DNA of 64,000 bases from Palsa-513 sp050010595 (GTDB taxonomy: Bacteria; Actinomycetota; Thermoleophilia; Solirubrobacterales; Solirubrobacteraceae). The position numbers and the translations under genes are program-made. How positions within the stretch are numbered: the stretch's first letter is position 1; each line of letters begins with the position of its first letter. The stretch lies in assembly GCA_050010595.1 (NCBI GenBank), contig JBEKKS010000011.1, forward strand, positions 18,162 to 82,161, written 5' to 3'. Shown piece by piece: positions 50,080-58,443 of this stretch. Under the pieces are notes generated by a model. That model ran no database searches. It saw only the letters and a list, made by a program, of their open reading frames with translations, and had not been told where the DNA came from.

Positions 50080-51530
50080 ACGGCGCCGCTTTCGATCTGC
50101 CCGGTGCGAAGCGCGAGCCGGCTCCGCCTGACGAGGTCCGCCTGCGTCTCGGCGCCGGGGAGTTCGATCGAGGTGTGCGGGCGTTGCGCGCTGCGGGCGC
50201 GCGCTTCGTGACCGCGTTCAAGACGGGCGCGCGCGAGCCGACGGTCGCTGGTGCGTTCGCCTTGCACGGCGAGCTGATCATCTTGAGCGCCCCGCTCGAG
50301 CCGGAATCCCTGGCGGCGCTCGCCGGCTTCTGGCCGGCGATGAGCTGGCCGGTTCGCGAGCTGCTGGAGCGCGTCGCTCCGGATTCGGTCGTGGGCGGGC
50401 CGCGTCTGACCGAGCCTGACGCTAGCCGGATCGACCGCGGCGTCACGGGGCTCGACGTATTCACGATTCCCTACGGGCCGGTTCGCTCGGGCATCTTCGA
50501 GGCGATCCAGTTCCAGATCGAAACCGGGGGGGAGGACGTACCGCGGATCCAGACGCGGCCGTTCTTCAAGCATCGCGGCATGGAGGCGCGCTTCGAGGGC
50601 CTGGCGCCCGAGCGAGCCGTGTATGTCGCAGAGCGCGTGGCGGGGATCGCGAGCGCCGCCTACGCGTGCGCGTTCTCCCAGGCGGTCGAGCGGGCGCTCG
50701 GCGTCGCGGTACCGGCGCGCGCCGAACGCTGGCGCGCCGTCTACCTGGAGCTCGAGCGGATCGCCTGTCATCTCGACGTGATCGCGAAGGAGGCCGAGAC
50801 GACTGCGCTCTACGTCGGACAGGCGCGCTTCCAGATCCTCAAGGAACAGGTCACGCGGCTACGCGCTCGCCTGACCGGCAGCCGCTTCGCACGCGGCGTG
50901 ATCTGTCCCGGCGGGGTCCGCTTCGAGGGCACGATGGAGCTCGACGAGCTGCTCGGCGCGGTCGACTCGCTCGAGCGTGATCTGCATCGCGATCGCCACC
51001 TGTTCAACGCCACGGCCTCGATGACCGACCGCTTGATCGGCTCGGGTCAGCTGTCGCGCGCGCTAATCGAGAACTATTCGGCCGTCGGTCCGCTGGCGCG
51101 AGGCTCGGGCGTCGCGACCGACGCGCGCCACGAGCGCCCCTACGGTGATTACAAGCGGCTTGGCCTGCGCGTCGTGACGCGCCCCGAGGGCGACGCGATG
51201 GCGCGCGTCAACGTCCGCTTCGGCGAGCTGTCGGAGTCCCTGCGGATGCTGCGCCAGTCGATCGATCAGCTGCGTCGCAGCGACGGAGCGCTGCTCGCGC
51301 CGTTGCCGCGCTCGCGCAGCGGCGCCGCGAGCGGCTGGGTCGAGGCGCCGCAGGGTGAGCTCCTGATCTGGGTCGAGCTCGGTCGCGGCGTGCTCCGTCG
51401 CGTCCATATCGCCTCGCCCTCGCTGCGCAACTGGGCGCTCTTTGACCACGCCTTCCCGAAGGACGTGCTGACCGACTTCGCCTTCATCGAGCACAGCTTC
51501 GGGCTGACGCCGGCAGGAGCCGATCGCTGA
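50076..51530 (+). CDS. Hydrogenase/complex I large-subunit homologue lacking NiFe cysteines
   Basis: A 484-residue HyfG/NuoC-NuoD-like protein: an N-terminal NuoC-like domain (about 20-105) and a NuoD/large-subunit domain (about 125-484; HRGMEARFEGLAPERAVYVAERV). In true NiFe hydrogenases the next motif is RxCGxC; here it is RVAGIA with Ala189 and Ala192. The C-terminal DPCxxC is also absent: the end reads FIEHSFGLTPAGADR. The metal site therefore cannot form. This is the pattern of energy-converting hydrogenase-related (Ehr) complexes. Its reaction is unknown. Confidence 0.9.
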   Translation: MNGAAFDLPGAKREPAPPDEVRLRLGAGEFDRGVRALRAAGARFVTAFKTGAREPTVAGAFALHGELIILSAPLEPESLAALAGFWPAMSWPVRELLERVAPDSVVGGPRLTEPDASRIDRGVTGLDVFTIPYGPVRSGIFEAIQFQIETGGEDVPRIQTRPFFKHRGMEARFEGLAPERAVYVAERVAGIASAAYACAFSQAVERALGVAVPARAERWRAVYLELERIACHLDVIAKEAETTALYVGQARFQILKEQVTRLRARLTGSRFARGVICPGGVRFEGTMELDELLGAVDSLERDLHRDRHLFNATASMTDRLIGSGQLSRALIENYSAVGPLARGSGVATDARHERPYGDYKRLGLRVVTRPEGDAMARVNVRFGELSESLRMLRQSIDQLRRSDGALLAPLPRSRSGAASGWVEAPQGELLIWVELGRGVLRRVHIASPSLRNWALFDHAFPKDVLTDFAFIEHSFGLTPAGADR

Positions 51531-52297
51531 TGCTTGCGTGGATCGCTCGCGGCCTGCGTCAGGGTCGGATCACGACCGGGTACCCGCGAGCGGCGGAGTC
51601 GCCGCCGCCGGGCTATCGCGGCGCGATCGAGGTGCGCGAGCAGCCGGGTCCCGCTCCAGCCGAGCTGCGCGCGCTGTGTCCAACCGGCGCGATCGAGGTT
51701 GACGGTGGCGGACGCGTCAGCGTCGACCGTGGCCGCTGCATCCTCTGCGGCGCCTGTGTCGAGGCCGCGCCGGAGCGTTTCGCGTTCGTGGCTGCCTACG
51801 AAACCGCCGCGCGCTCGCGCGGCGCGCTGACAGTTCCCCGGACCGACGAGAGCACCCTCGGGCCGCTCTCACAGACGCTTGCCGAGCAGGCCCGTGCACT
51901 CGGCCGGTCGATCCACGTCCGCCACATCGACTGCGGCTCGGACGGCTCGGAGGAGTGGGAGATCCAGGCGCTGTGGAACCCCTACTACGACGTGCAGCGC
52001 CTTGGCTTCTTCCTGACCGCCGCACCACGCCACGCTGACATCCTGCTCGTCAGCGGTCCCGTGACGCGCGCGATGCGCGAGCCACTCGAGCGAACGTGGC
52101 AGGTGATGCCGGCGCCGAAGGCACTGATCGCCGTCGGCACCGATGCCTGCTCCGGCGGACTTGCCGCCGGCGGGTCACTCACGGCGGGCGGCGTTGACGG
52201 CGTGCTGCCCGTAGATGTCTACGTTCCAGGATCGCCGCCGGCGCCGATCGCGATACTCCACGCGCTGCTGCTCGCAACCGGACGGCTGGCGACATGA
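51530..52297 (+). CDS. Ferredoxin-small subunit (HyfI/NuoB-like) fusion with altered cluster ligands
   Basis: A 255-residue fusion. Residues 45-85 form a ferredoxin-like site with Cys50, Cys70, Cys73 and Cys76, enough for one [4Fe-4S] cluster. Residues 125-255 match HycG/HyfI/NuoB (ALWNPYYDVQRLGFFLTAAPRHADILLVSGPVTRAM). The four proximal-cluster cysteines are replaced: Asp138 and Glu141 in CGSDGSEE, Asp205 in GTDACSGG and Ser235 in VPGSPP. Two new cysteines, Cys135 and Cys207, lie nearby. The proximal cluster is lost or has unusual ligands. The start overlaps the previous stop codon by one base. Confidence 0.88.
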   Translation: MLAWIARGLRQGRITTGYPRAAESPPPGYRGAIEVREQPGPAPAELRALCPTGAIEVDGGGRVSVDRGRCILCGACVEAAPERFAFVAAYETAARSRGALTVPRTDESTLGPLSQTLAEQARALGRSIHVRHIDCGSDGSEEWEIQALWNPYYDVQRLGFFLTAAPRHADILLVSGPVTRAMREPLERTWQVMPAPKALIAVGTDACSGGLAAGGSLTAGGVDGVLPVDVYVPGSPPAPIAILHALLLATGRLAT

Positions 52298-54258
52298 CCA
52301 TCGTCTTCGCTCTCGGCCTGTCCGCGCTCGCCCTGGCGGCCCTGCTCGCGCTCCGCTCGAGCAGGGCCGGGTCGCTCGTCGCGGCAGCCGGCTGCGTGCT
52401 GCTCGCGATCGTCGCCGTCGCCACCGCTCTCGGCGATGCGCAGCCGGTGCTCGAGTTGGGTGGCTGGCTCGGGTTCGGTGCCGATGCGCTGCGCGTCGAT
52501 CGCCTCGCGGGGATCTTCCTGGCGCTGGCCGGAGTGCTTGGGGCGGCCGTGTCGCTTGCCGGCGCCCAATTTCCGACTGGGAGACGGCAAGCGGCTCTCG
52601 CGACGACGCTGTTGCTGCTGGTCGTGGTGACGATCGTCGCCCATAACGCATTCATGTTCCTGCTCGCCTGGGAGGCGATGAGCGTCTGCATCTACCTGCT
52701 CGCGAGCGCCGGCCAAAGCCGCGAAGATCTGCTTGGCGGCTACCTCAGCGGCGTCCTCGCGAAGATCGGCGGCGCGGCGCTGCTTGCCGCGTTCGCGCTG
52801 CTTTACGCGCACACCCACAGCTTCCAGTTGGGCGTCTGGGAGCACGCATCGCTCGGCGCGGGCGTGCGCTGCGTGCTGTTCGCGCTCTTCCTCGTCTGCT
52901 TCGCGACGAAGCTTGGCGTGGTCCCGCTGCAGGGCGGGATCCCGGCAAGCTACGCCGCCGCCCCGCGCCTCGGGGCCGCGGCGCTCTCAGTTGCCCTCTG
53001 TGCGGGGTTCTACGGGCTCTGGCGCTTCGAATTCCAGCTCCTCGGGCCGCTACCTGCCGGCTGTGGCGATGCGCTTTTGATCGTTGGCGGTATCACCGCG
53101 CTGCTCGGGGTTGTGTACGCCTTGGCGCAGGACAACCTGAGGCGCTTCCTCGGCTACTCGACGGTCGAGCACGCCGGCGTCGTGCTCGTCGGTCTCGGTG
53201 TCGCCCTGCTCGGCCAGGCCGCGCACAACCCGGTGCTGGCGGCCGCCGGCCTGCTGGCGGCCACCCTCCACGTCTGCGCGCACAACCTCTCGAAGACGCT
53301 CGCGCTGATTGGCATCGACCGGGTCGAGCAGGCGACGGGGGAACGGACGATCGACCCGCTTGGGGGCCTCGCGCGCAGACTGCCGTTCAGTGCAGCCGCG
53401 GTCGGCGTCGCCTCGCTGACGTTGGCCGCGATCCCGCCGTTGGGCGGCTTCGTCAGCGAGTGGTTCACCTTCGAGGCGCTGCTCCAGGGCTTTCGCATGC
53501 CGACGCTCTTGGCGCGGCTGCTCTGCGCGCTCGCGGCGGCCGCGCTCGCGCTGAGCGCGGGACTTGGCCTGCTCGCGTTCGCCAAGTACTTCGGCTTCGT
53601 CTTCCTTGGCGCCGCGCGCTCGGCGCGCGAGCGGCTCCTGGCGCCTTCACGTGTCCCCGTGGGCCTCGTCGGCCTCAGCATCGTGGTGCTTTTCCTCGGC
53701 ACTGCCGCGCCATGGGAGATCCACCTGATCGGCGCCGGTCTGCGCCCGCTGCTCGGACTGAACGCCGCGACGACGACGATCAGCCATCCGCTCGTGCTCG
53801 GCCCCGTCTTCAAGAACTTCTCGGTCCTCGCGCCAACCTGGCTCAGCATCGCGCTCCCGGCCTACGCGCTGCTGGCAGTCGGTCTCATGCGCGCGATGCG
53901 CGGCCGGAGCGTGCGCCACGCACCGGTGCGCCGCGCGCCGGTGTGGGTCACAGGCAGCGGCGCCGATCTCGCCGCCGTCCAGTACCGCCCGTCTGCCTAC
54001 TCCAACCCGATGCGCGTCATCTTGCGTGGACCGCTCGGGTTGCGCACCCGCCTGAGCGCCGGTCGCGCTGGCACGCTGCGGCTCGACAACGCCGTGACGA
54101 ACACGATCGAGCGCCAGCTGTACGCGCGCGCGACGGCGTTCGCGCTCGCGATCACAGCCCGCGTGCGGGCCTCCCAGTCCGGGCGCTTGTCGTCCTACCT
54201 GCTCTACATGCTTGTGGCCGTGATCGTCGCCCTGTCGCTCGTCCCGATCCTTCGGTGA
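52294..54258 (+). CDS. Antiporter-type subunit with C-terminal extension (HyfB-like)
   Basis: A 654-residue membrane protein, the second antiporter-like subunit. The conserved core includes LLAWEAMSVCIYLLAS near 125, FATKLGVVPLQGGIPASYAAAP near 208-228 and FLGYSTVEHAGVVLVGLG near 285. The C-terminal extension has the HyfB-type segment VWVTGSGADLAAVQYRPSAYSNPMRV followed by a final membrane helix. The ATG overlaps the previous stop codon. Two such subunits plus the NuoH-like anchor make an ion-pumping module comparable to Hyf. Confidence 0.92.
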   Translation: MTIVFALGLSALALAALLALRSSRAGSLVAAAGCVLLAIVAVATALGDAQPVLELGGWLGFGADALRVDRLAGIFLALAGVLGAAVSLAGAQFPTGRRQAALATTLLLLVVVTIVAHNAFMFLLAWEAMSVCIYLLASAGQSREDLLGGYLSGVLAKIGGAALLAAFALLYAHTHSFQLGVWEHASLGAGVRCVLFALFLVCFATKLGVVPLQGGIPASYAAAPRLGAAALSVALCAGFYGLWRFEFQLLGPLPAGCGDALLIVGGITALLGVVYALAQDNLRRFLGYSTVEHAGVVLVGLGVALLGQAAHNPVLAAAGLLAATLHVCAHNLSKTLALIGIDRVEQATGERTIDPLGGLARRLPFSAAAVGVASLTLAAIPPLGGFVSEWFTFEALLQGFRMPTLLARLLCALAAAALALSAGLGLLAFAKYFGFVFLGAARSARERLLAPSRVPVGLVGLSIVVLFLGTAAPWEIHLIGAGLRPLLGLNAATTTISHPLVLGPVFKNFSVLAPTWLSIALPAYALLAVGLMRAMRGRSVRHAPVRRAPVWVTGSGADLAAVQYRPSAYSNPMRVILRGPLGLRTRLSAGRAGTLRLDNAVTNTIERQLYARATAFALAITARVRASQSGRLSSYLLYMLVAVIVALSLVPILR

Positions 54259-54689
54259 TCTTCCAGCGCATCCTGATCGCCTGGGACGGCTCGCCGGTGG
54301 CCCTGCGCGCGTTTGATGCGGCGATCGACCTCGCGCGCCGCTACGACGGCGAGCTCGTCGCTCTCTCGATCGCCAACGCTCCCCAGGACGCCGAGACCGC
54401 CGCGGACCGCGAGGAATCGGCCGCGGGTGCACGCAGCTACCTGCAGGCGACTTTCGCCGAGGTACGCGACCGTGCCGAGCGCGCGGGCGTGGCGGTCGAG
54501 CACCAGGTCATCGAAGCGAGCGCTCCCGCCGAGGCGCTCGCGGCCTACGCGCATGCGCACGGATTTGACCTGATCATCTGCGGCCACCACCATTCCCAAC
54601 CTGGCGGCAGGCTGCTGCTGCGCGGCGTCATCCAGCACCTGCTCGCGTCGACCGACACGCCTGTGCTCGTAATCAGCGACGAGCGCTGA
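54255..54689 (+). CDS. Universal stress protein (UspA family)
   Basis: A 144-residue UspA protein. It starts IFQRILIAWDGSPVALRAFDAAIDLAR, with the ATP-loop-like G-x2-G-x9-G(S/T) region altered (GHHHSQPGGRLLLRGVIQHLL), ending TDTPVLVIS. The GTG overlaps the stop codon of the HyfB-like gene (GTGA), so it is translationally coupled to the membrane complex. UspA domains bind ATP or AMP; a role in sensing energy state for the complex is inferred only. Confidence 0.88.
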   Translation: MIFQRILIAWDGSPVALRAFDAAIDLARRYDGELVALSIANAPQDAETAADREESAAGARSYLQATFAEVRDRAERAGVAVEHQVIEASAPAEALAAYAHAHGFDLIICGHHHSQPGGRLLLRGVIQHLLASTDTPVLVISDER

Positions 54690-54743
54690 GCTGCGGTGGA
54701 GGCGCACCTCGAGCGGTAGCCGCTGGATCGCCGAACGCGCCGC

Positions 54744-55856
54744 CTACGCTCCCCGGTGGGCGCCCGCCAGCTGCTCGGTCGTCTCGTCCGTGGCTACGAG
54801 GGTGCGATGGTCGAGTGCTTCGAACGCCTCGACGACGTCCGCGTCGAAGTGCCGTTTGCTCTGGTTGTGGATCTCGGCGACGGCTTCCTCGATCGACCAC
54901 GGCTGCTTGTAGGGCCGGCGATGGGCGAGTGCGTCGAATACGTCAGCCACAGCGACAATGCGGCCGGCAAGCGGGATCGCGTCACCGGCAAGTCCATGGG
55001 GATAACCGCAGCCGTCCCAGCGCTCGTGGTGTGAGAGGGCGATCTCCGCGGCTGTGCGCAGCAGGAGAGACTGGCTGCCGCCAAGGATCCGCGCGCCAAT
55101 CAGCGTGTGAGACTTGATGATCTCGAACTCCTCAGCAGTGAGCTTGCCCGGCTTGAGAAGTATCGAGTCGGGGATCGCGATCTTGCCGATGTCGTGCAGG
55201 GGAGCCGCGAGACGGAGCCGTTCGACCGTGGCGGTCCCCAGGCCCAGTTCCGCGGCCAGCAGCGCTGCGGTGTGACCGATCCGCTGCGCGTGCTGATGCG
55301 TGTCGTCGTCGCGGTACTCGGCGGCCAGGGCGAGACGATGCATGAGCTCCAGGCGCGACAGCTCGAGCTGATGCGTGCGCCTATGCACCCGCGCTTCGAG
55401 ATCATCGCCATGCGCCTTCAGTTTGAGCTGAAGCTGCCTCATCTCCAGCGCGTTCGAAACCCGCAGCCTGACCTCCTCCGGATCAAACGGTTTCGTGAGG
55501 AAGTCACGGGCCCCGAGCCTCAGGGCCTCGTGCTTGGTCTCGTCGGTGACATCGGCGGTGAGCACCAGAATCGGGACCGGCGCGCTGCCGCGGGTCCAGC
55601 GGTCGAGCAGGCGCATCACGTCAAAACCGGTGAGCACGGGCATGTTGATGTCGAGCATCAGGAGGTCGGGAGCGAGGTCTTCGAAGGCGGCGACCACTTT
55701 GGTGGGATCTGTGATCGCGACGACGCTGGTGAATTGCCAGCGCTTGAGTAATGCCGCCAGAAGGACCGTGTTGGCTTGCTCGTCATCGACGACGATGATG
55801 CGCATGCCACCGACCGCGTTCTGCGCGCTGTCTGGAGTCGCGGGCTCGGCGTTCAT
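54744..55856 (-). CDS. Response regulator with HD-GYP domain
   Basis: A 370-residue protein. A receiver domain (about 17-135, phosphorylatable Asp69 in LMLDINMP) is followed by a coiled linker and an HD-GYP domain (about 165-350; HAQRIGHTAALLA, LHDIGKIAIPD, HHERWDGCGYPHGLAG and DVFDALAHRRPYK). Such proteins hydrolyse c-di-GMP; the HD and GYP motifs are intact. Its ATG overlaps the stop codon of the hybrid kinase gene (ATGA), so the kinase probably phosphorylates it. Confidence 0.93.
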   Translation of the reverse strand: MNAEPATPDSAQNAVGGMRIIVVDDEQANTVLLAALLKRWQFTSVVAITDPTKVVAAFEDLAPDLLMLDINMPVLTGFDVMRLLDRWTRGSAPVPILVLTADVTDETKHEALRLGARDFLTKPFDPEEVRLRVSNALEMRQLQLKLKAHGDDLEARVHRRTHQLELSRLELMHRLALAAEYRDDDTHQHAQRIGHTAALLAAELGLGTATVERLRLAAPLHDIGKIAIPDSILLKPGKLTAEEFEIIKSHTLIGARILGGSQSLLLRTAAEIALSHHERWDGCGYPHGLAGDAIPLAGRIVAVADVFDALAHRRPYKQPWSIEEAVAEIHNQSKRHFDADVVEAFEALDHRTLVATDETTEQLAGAHRGA

Positions 55857-58312
55857 TTGGGCACCGGCGCCGCTGCCGGGAGGACCGCGTCGAGCGCAGC
55901 GAGGAAGCTGATGACGTCGAGTGGATGTGTATGGAACGAGGCGGCGCCCAGCTCGAGCAGCCGCGCCCCTTCCTCGACGCTGTTCTCACCCGTGAGGATG
56001 ATCACCGGGATCCGTCTGGTCCGGGCGTCGTGCTTGAGCGTGTGCAGAACCTCGACGCCGCTCATGTCGGGGAGGTTCAGGTCGAGCACGATGACGTCGG
56101 GCAGATGGCTGCGGGCGAGCTCAATGCCAAGCCGCCCCTGCAGGGTCGCTTCGACCTTGATCTCCGGTCTGCGCGCGAGCACCCCCTCGAGCAGTTTGAT
56201 GCTGACCAGGTTGTCCTCCACGTAAAGCAGGCGAAATGTGGGAGAGCCGTCAGCCGGGTCGCCCTCGGGACTCTCCAGATCGCGCTCCGCGGCGTCGAAC
56301 GGCTCGGTCTCGGCGGCGAGGTCGAGCTCCGCTGTGAAGGTGGACCCGACGCCAGGCTCGCTCTCGACCGTGAGTGTTCCTCCCATTAGCTCCATCAGGT
56401 GCCTGGAGAGCGCCAGGCCCAGGCCCGATCCTTGGATCTCGTGATCGGCGTTGATCCGCTCGAACGGCGCAAAGACTTCCGCGAGGCGCTCGGGTGGGAT
56501 ACCGAGGCCCGTATCGCGCACGCCGATCCGCAGGTGCGGGCCGGCCTGCTCGCAGAAGATTCCCACCTCGCCCCCTTCGCGGTTGTACTTGATCGCATTT
56601 GAAAGAAGGTTCAGCAGCACCTGCTTGACGCGCTGGCGGTCCGCGCGGATGTGATAGCCACATTTACCGCTCGCAAGTTGCACGTTGATGTCGCGCTCGG
56701 CGGCCATTGGCGATACGACGACAACCACGTCCTCCAGCAGCGCCTCGACGTCAACGCGCTCGGAGAGGATCGTCACCTTGCCCGCCTCGATTCGTGCGGT
56801 GTCGAGAACCTCGTTGATCAATCCCAGCAGGTGCCGTCCCGATTCGAGGATGTAATGGACCGGCTCCGCCTGGCTCTCGGACAAGCCATCCATCTCCAGC
56901 AAATGACCGAAGCCGAGGATCGAGTTCAGCGGGGTACGCAGCTCGTGGCTCATCCGCGAGAGGAATTCGCTCTTGGCGCGGTTTGCCAGCTCGGCTTGCT
57001 CCTTCGCCTCGCGCAACATCTCATCGCCCTGTTTTCGCTCAGTGATGTCTTCGGAGATCCCGAGCAGGTACTGCGCCTTGCCGTGCTCGTCGAGCACAGG
57101 GATCTTTCTGGTGTGCAGGTAGCGCAGCCCGTGGTTGCGCGTTTGAACGGCCTCCTCGGGAACGTCGAGCGGCACACCGCTCGCCAGCGTCGCTCGATCC
57201 TCGGCCGTCGACGCATCTGCCTCGCACGCAGGGAAGACTTCGTGGGCGGTCTTGCCGAGCAGCTCGTCTCTGGGATAGCCCAGGAGTTGCTCACCCGCCC
57301 GGTTGAAGCGAACGAACCTCAGATCGCGCGCGTCCCTGACGAGCAGCATGTTGGGCACGTGCTCCAGCACGGAGTCGAGGAACACCTCCGAGCGTCGGAG
57401 CTCGACAGCTTGATCCTCGAGCCGGCGCTGACCGTCCTGCAACGCATCCGCCATCGCATTGAACGAGTTCGCCAACCGCGAGAGCTCAGCAGCTGATGCT
57501 GGTTTGACGCGGGCGGAGAGATCCCCTGCCGACATTTCGTCGGCGACATTCCCGACTGCCAGGATCGGACGCAGGACCGCGCGCCGCAGGTAGAGCGTCG
57601 AAGCCGCGAGCAGGACGAGCGCGCCGAGTAGCCCTGCGAGCTCGGATGCTGACGCCCGGCCGGCGGCCGCCTGTGCACGCGCTTCGGCAGGGGCAGCCGG
57701 CCGCTGGTCGCGCTCGATCAGCGTGGCAAATACGAGCCGCAGCGCATCCACGCGCCGCTTGCCCTCGAGCGCTGCAGTGAGGCTCGCGACACCTCTCGGG
57801 TTCGCCTCGACGGCGAGGATCTGGGGGATCGCGAAATCCTTGATGTAGGAATCGCCTTCACTTTCGATCCGCTTCGCCAGCGCCAGATCGGCGCTCCCAT
57901 TCTGAGCTTCGAGTCCGACCAACGCCGCGCTGCGCAAGGGAAACTCGGTCCGTGCCAACTGCCAAGGCTCGAGGAAGGTCCGATCGTGAGTCAGCAGGTA
58001 CCCGCGAACGCCGGTCTCGAGGTCCAAGATCAGCGTCTCCGACTGGTAGGCGAGCGAAACCTCCTGCTCAGCCCTCGCCTGCACTCGGACGTTCCAGCTC
58101 AGCGTGGAGGTGGCGCTGCTCTGAACGAGAAACACCACGAACAGCAGGACGGCGAGGGCCGCACCTGGCAGCATCAACCGGACGGCAACGGAGTTCGCTG
58201 ACCGCGGTCGTGGTCTGCCGACCTTCGCGCTGGCATGCGTAACCCCGTGCGACCACAGATTCCACCGTGGGACACGCACACAACCAATATCGACGCCACC
58301 CACGGTTTTCAT
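55853..58312 (-). CDS. Membrane hybrid histidine kinase (CHASE3-HAMP-PAS-HisKA-HATPase-REC)
   Basis: An 819-residue sensor. A membrane segment at about 45-65 and a second at about 218-240 flank a CHASE3-like external domain (LDLETGVRGYLLTHDRTFLEPW). HAMP (about 240-295) and PAS (about 310-425) follow, then HisKA with SRMSHELRTPLNS near 450. HATPase has NLLSNAIKYNREGG and GSGLGLALSRHLMELMGG. A receiver with its aspartate in VIVLDLNLPD near 745 is at the C-terminus. It is translationally coupled to the HD-GYP regulator and lies downstream of the kimA-type gene. Confidence 0.92.
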   Translation of the reverse strand: MKTVGGVDIGCVRVPRWNLWSHGVTHASAKVGRPRPRSANSVAVRLMLPGAALAVLLFVVFLVQSSATSTLSWNVRVQARAEQEVSLAYQSETLILDLETGVRGYLLTHDRTFLEPWQLARTEFPLRSAALVGLEAQNGSADLALAKRIESEGDSYIKDFAIPQILAVEANPRGVASLTAALEGKRRVDALRLVFATLIERDQRPAAPAEARAQAAAGRASASELAGLLGALVLLAASTLYLRRAVLRPILAVGNVADEMSAGDLSARVKPASAAELSRLANSFNAMADALQDGQRRLEDQAVELRRSEVFLDSVLEHVPNMLLVRDARDLRFVRFNRAGEQLLGYPRDELLGKTAHEVFPACEADASTAEDRATLASGVPLDVPEEAVQTRNHGLRYLHTRKIPVLDEHGKAQYLLGISEDITERKQGDEMLREAKEQAELANRAKSEFLSRMSHELRTPLNSILGFGHLLEMDGLSESQAEPVHYILESGRHLLGLINEVLDTARIEAGKVTILSERVDVEALLEDVVVVVSPMAAERDINVQLASGKCGYHIRADRQRVKQVLLNLLSNAIKYNREGGEVGIFCEQAGPHLRIGVRDTGLGIPPERLAEVFAPFERINADHEIQGSGLGLALSRHLMELMGGTLTVESEPGVGSTFTAELDLAAETEPFDAAERDLESPEGDPADGSPTFRLLYVEDNLVSIKLLEGVLARRPEIKVEATLQGRLGIELARSHLPDVIVLDLNLPDMSGVEVLHTLKHDARTRRIPVIILTGENSVEEGARLLELGAASFHTHPLDVISFLAALDAVLPAAAPVPK

Positions 58313-58443
58313 AACTTCGCCGACACGACGCCTCGATCCGGCAGTGGCGAGACGTGTAACCGCCTCGAGGGCGCCGCTGAGCGTGCGCTTCCCCAGCGCC
58401 GGTCACGGCGGGCGAGGTCACCTGCTGCGCTGGCGACTGGTGC

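Noticed and set aside
46964..54258. Annotation as a functional formate hydrogenlyase or NiFe hydrogenase
   Set aside because: The NiFe cysteines and the proximal-cluster cysteines are replaced, and no formate dehydrogenase or maturation genes are nearby.
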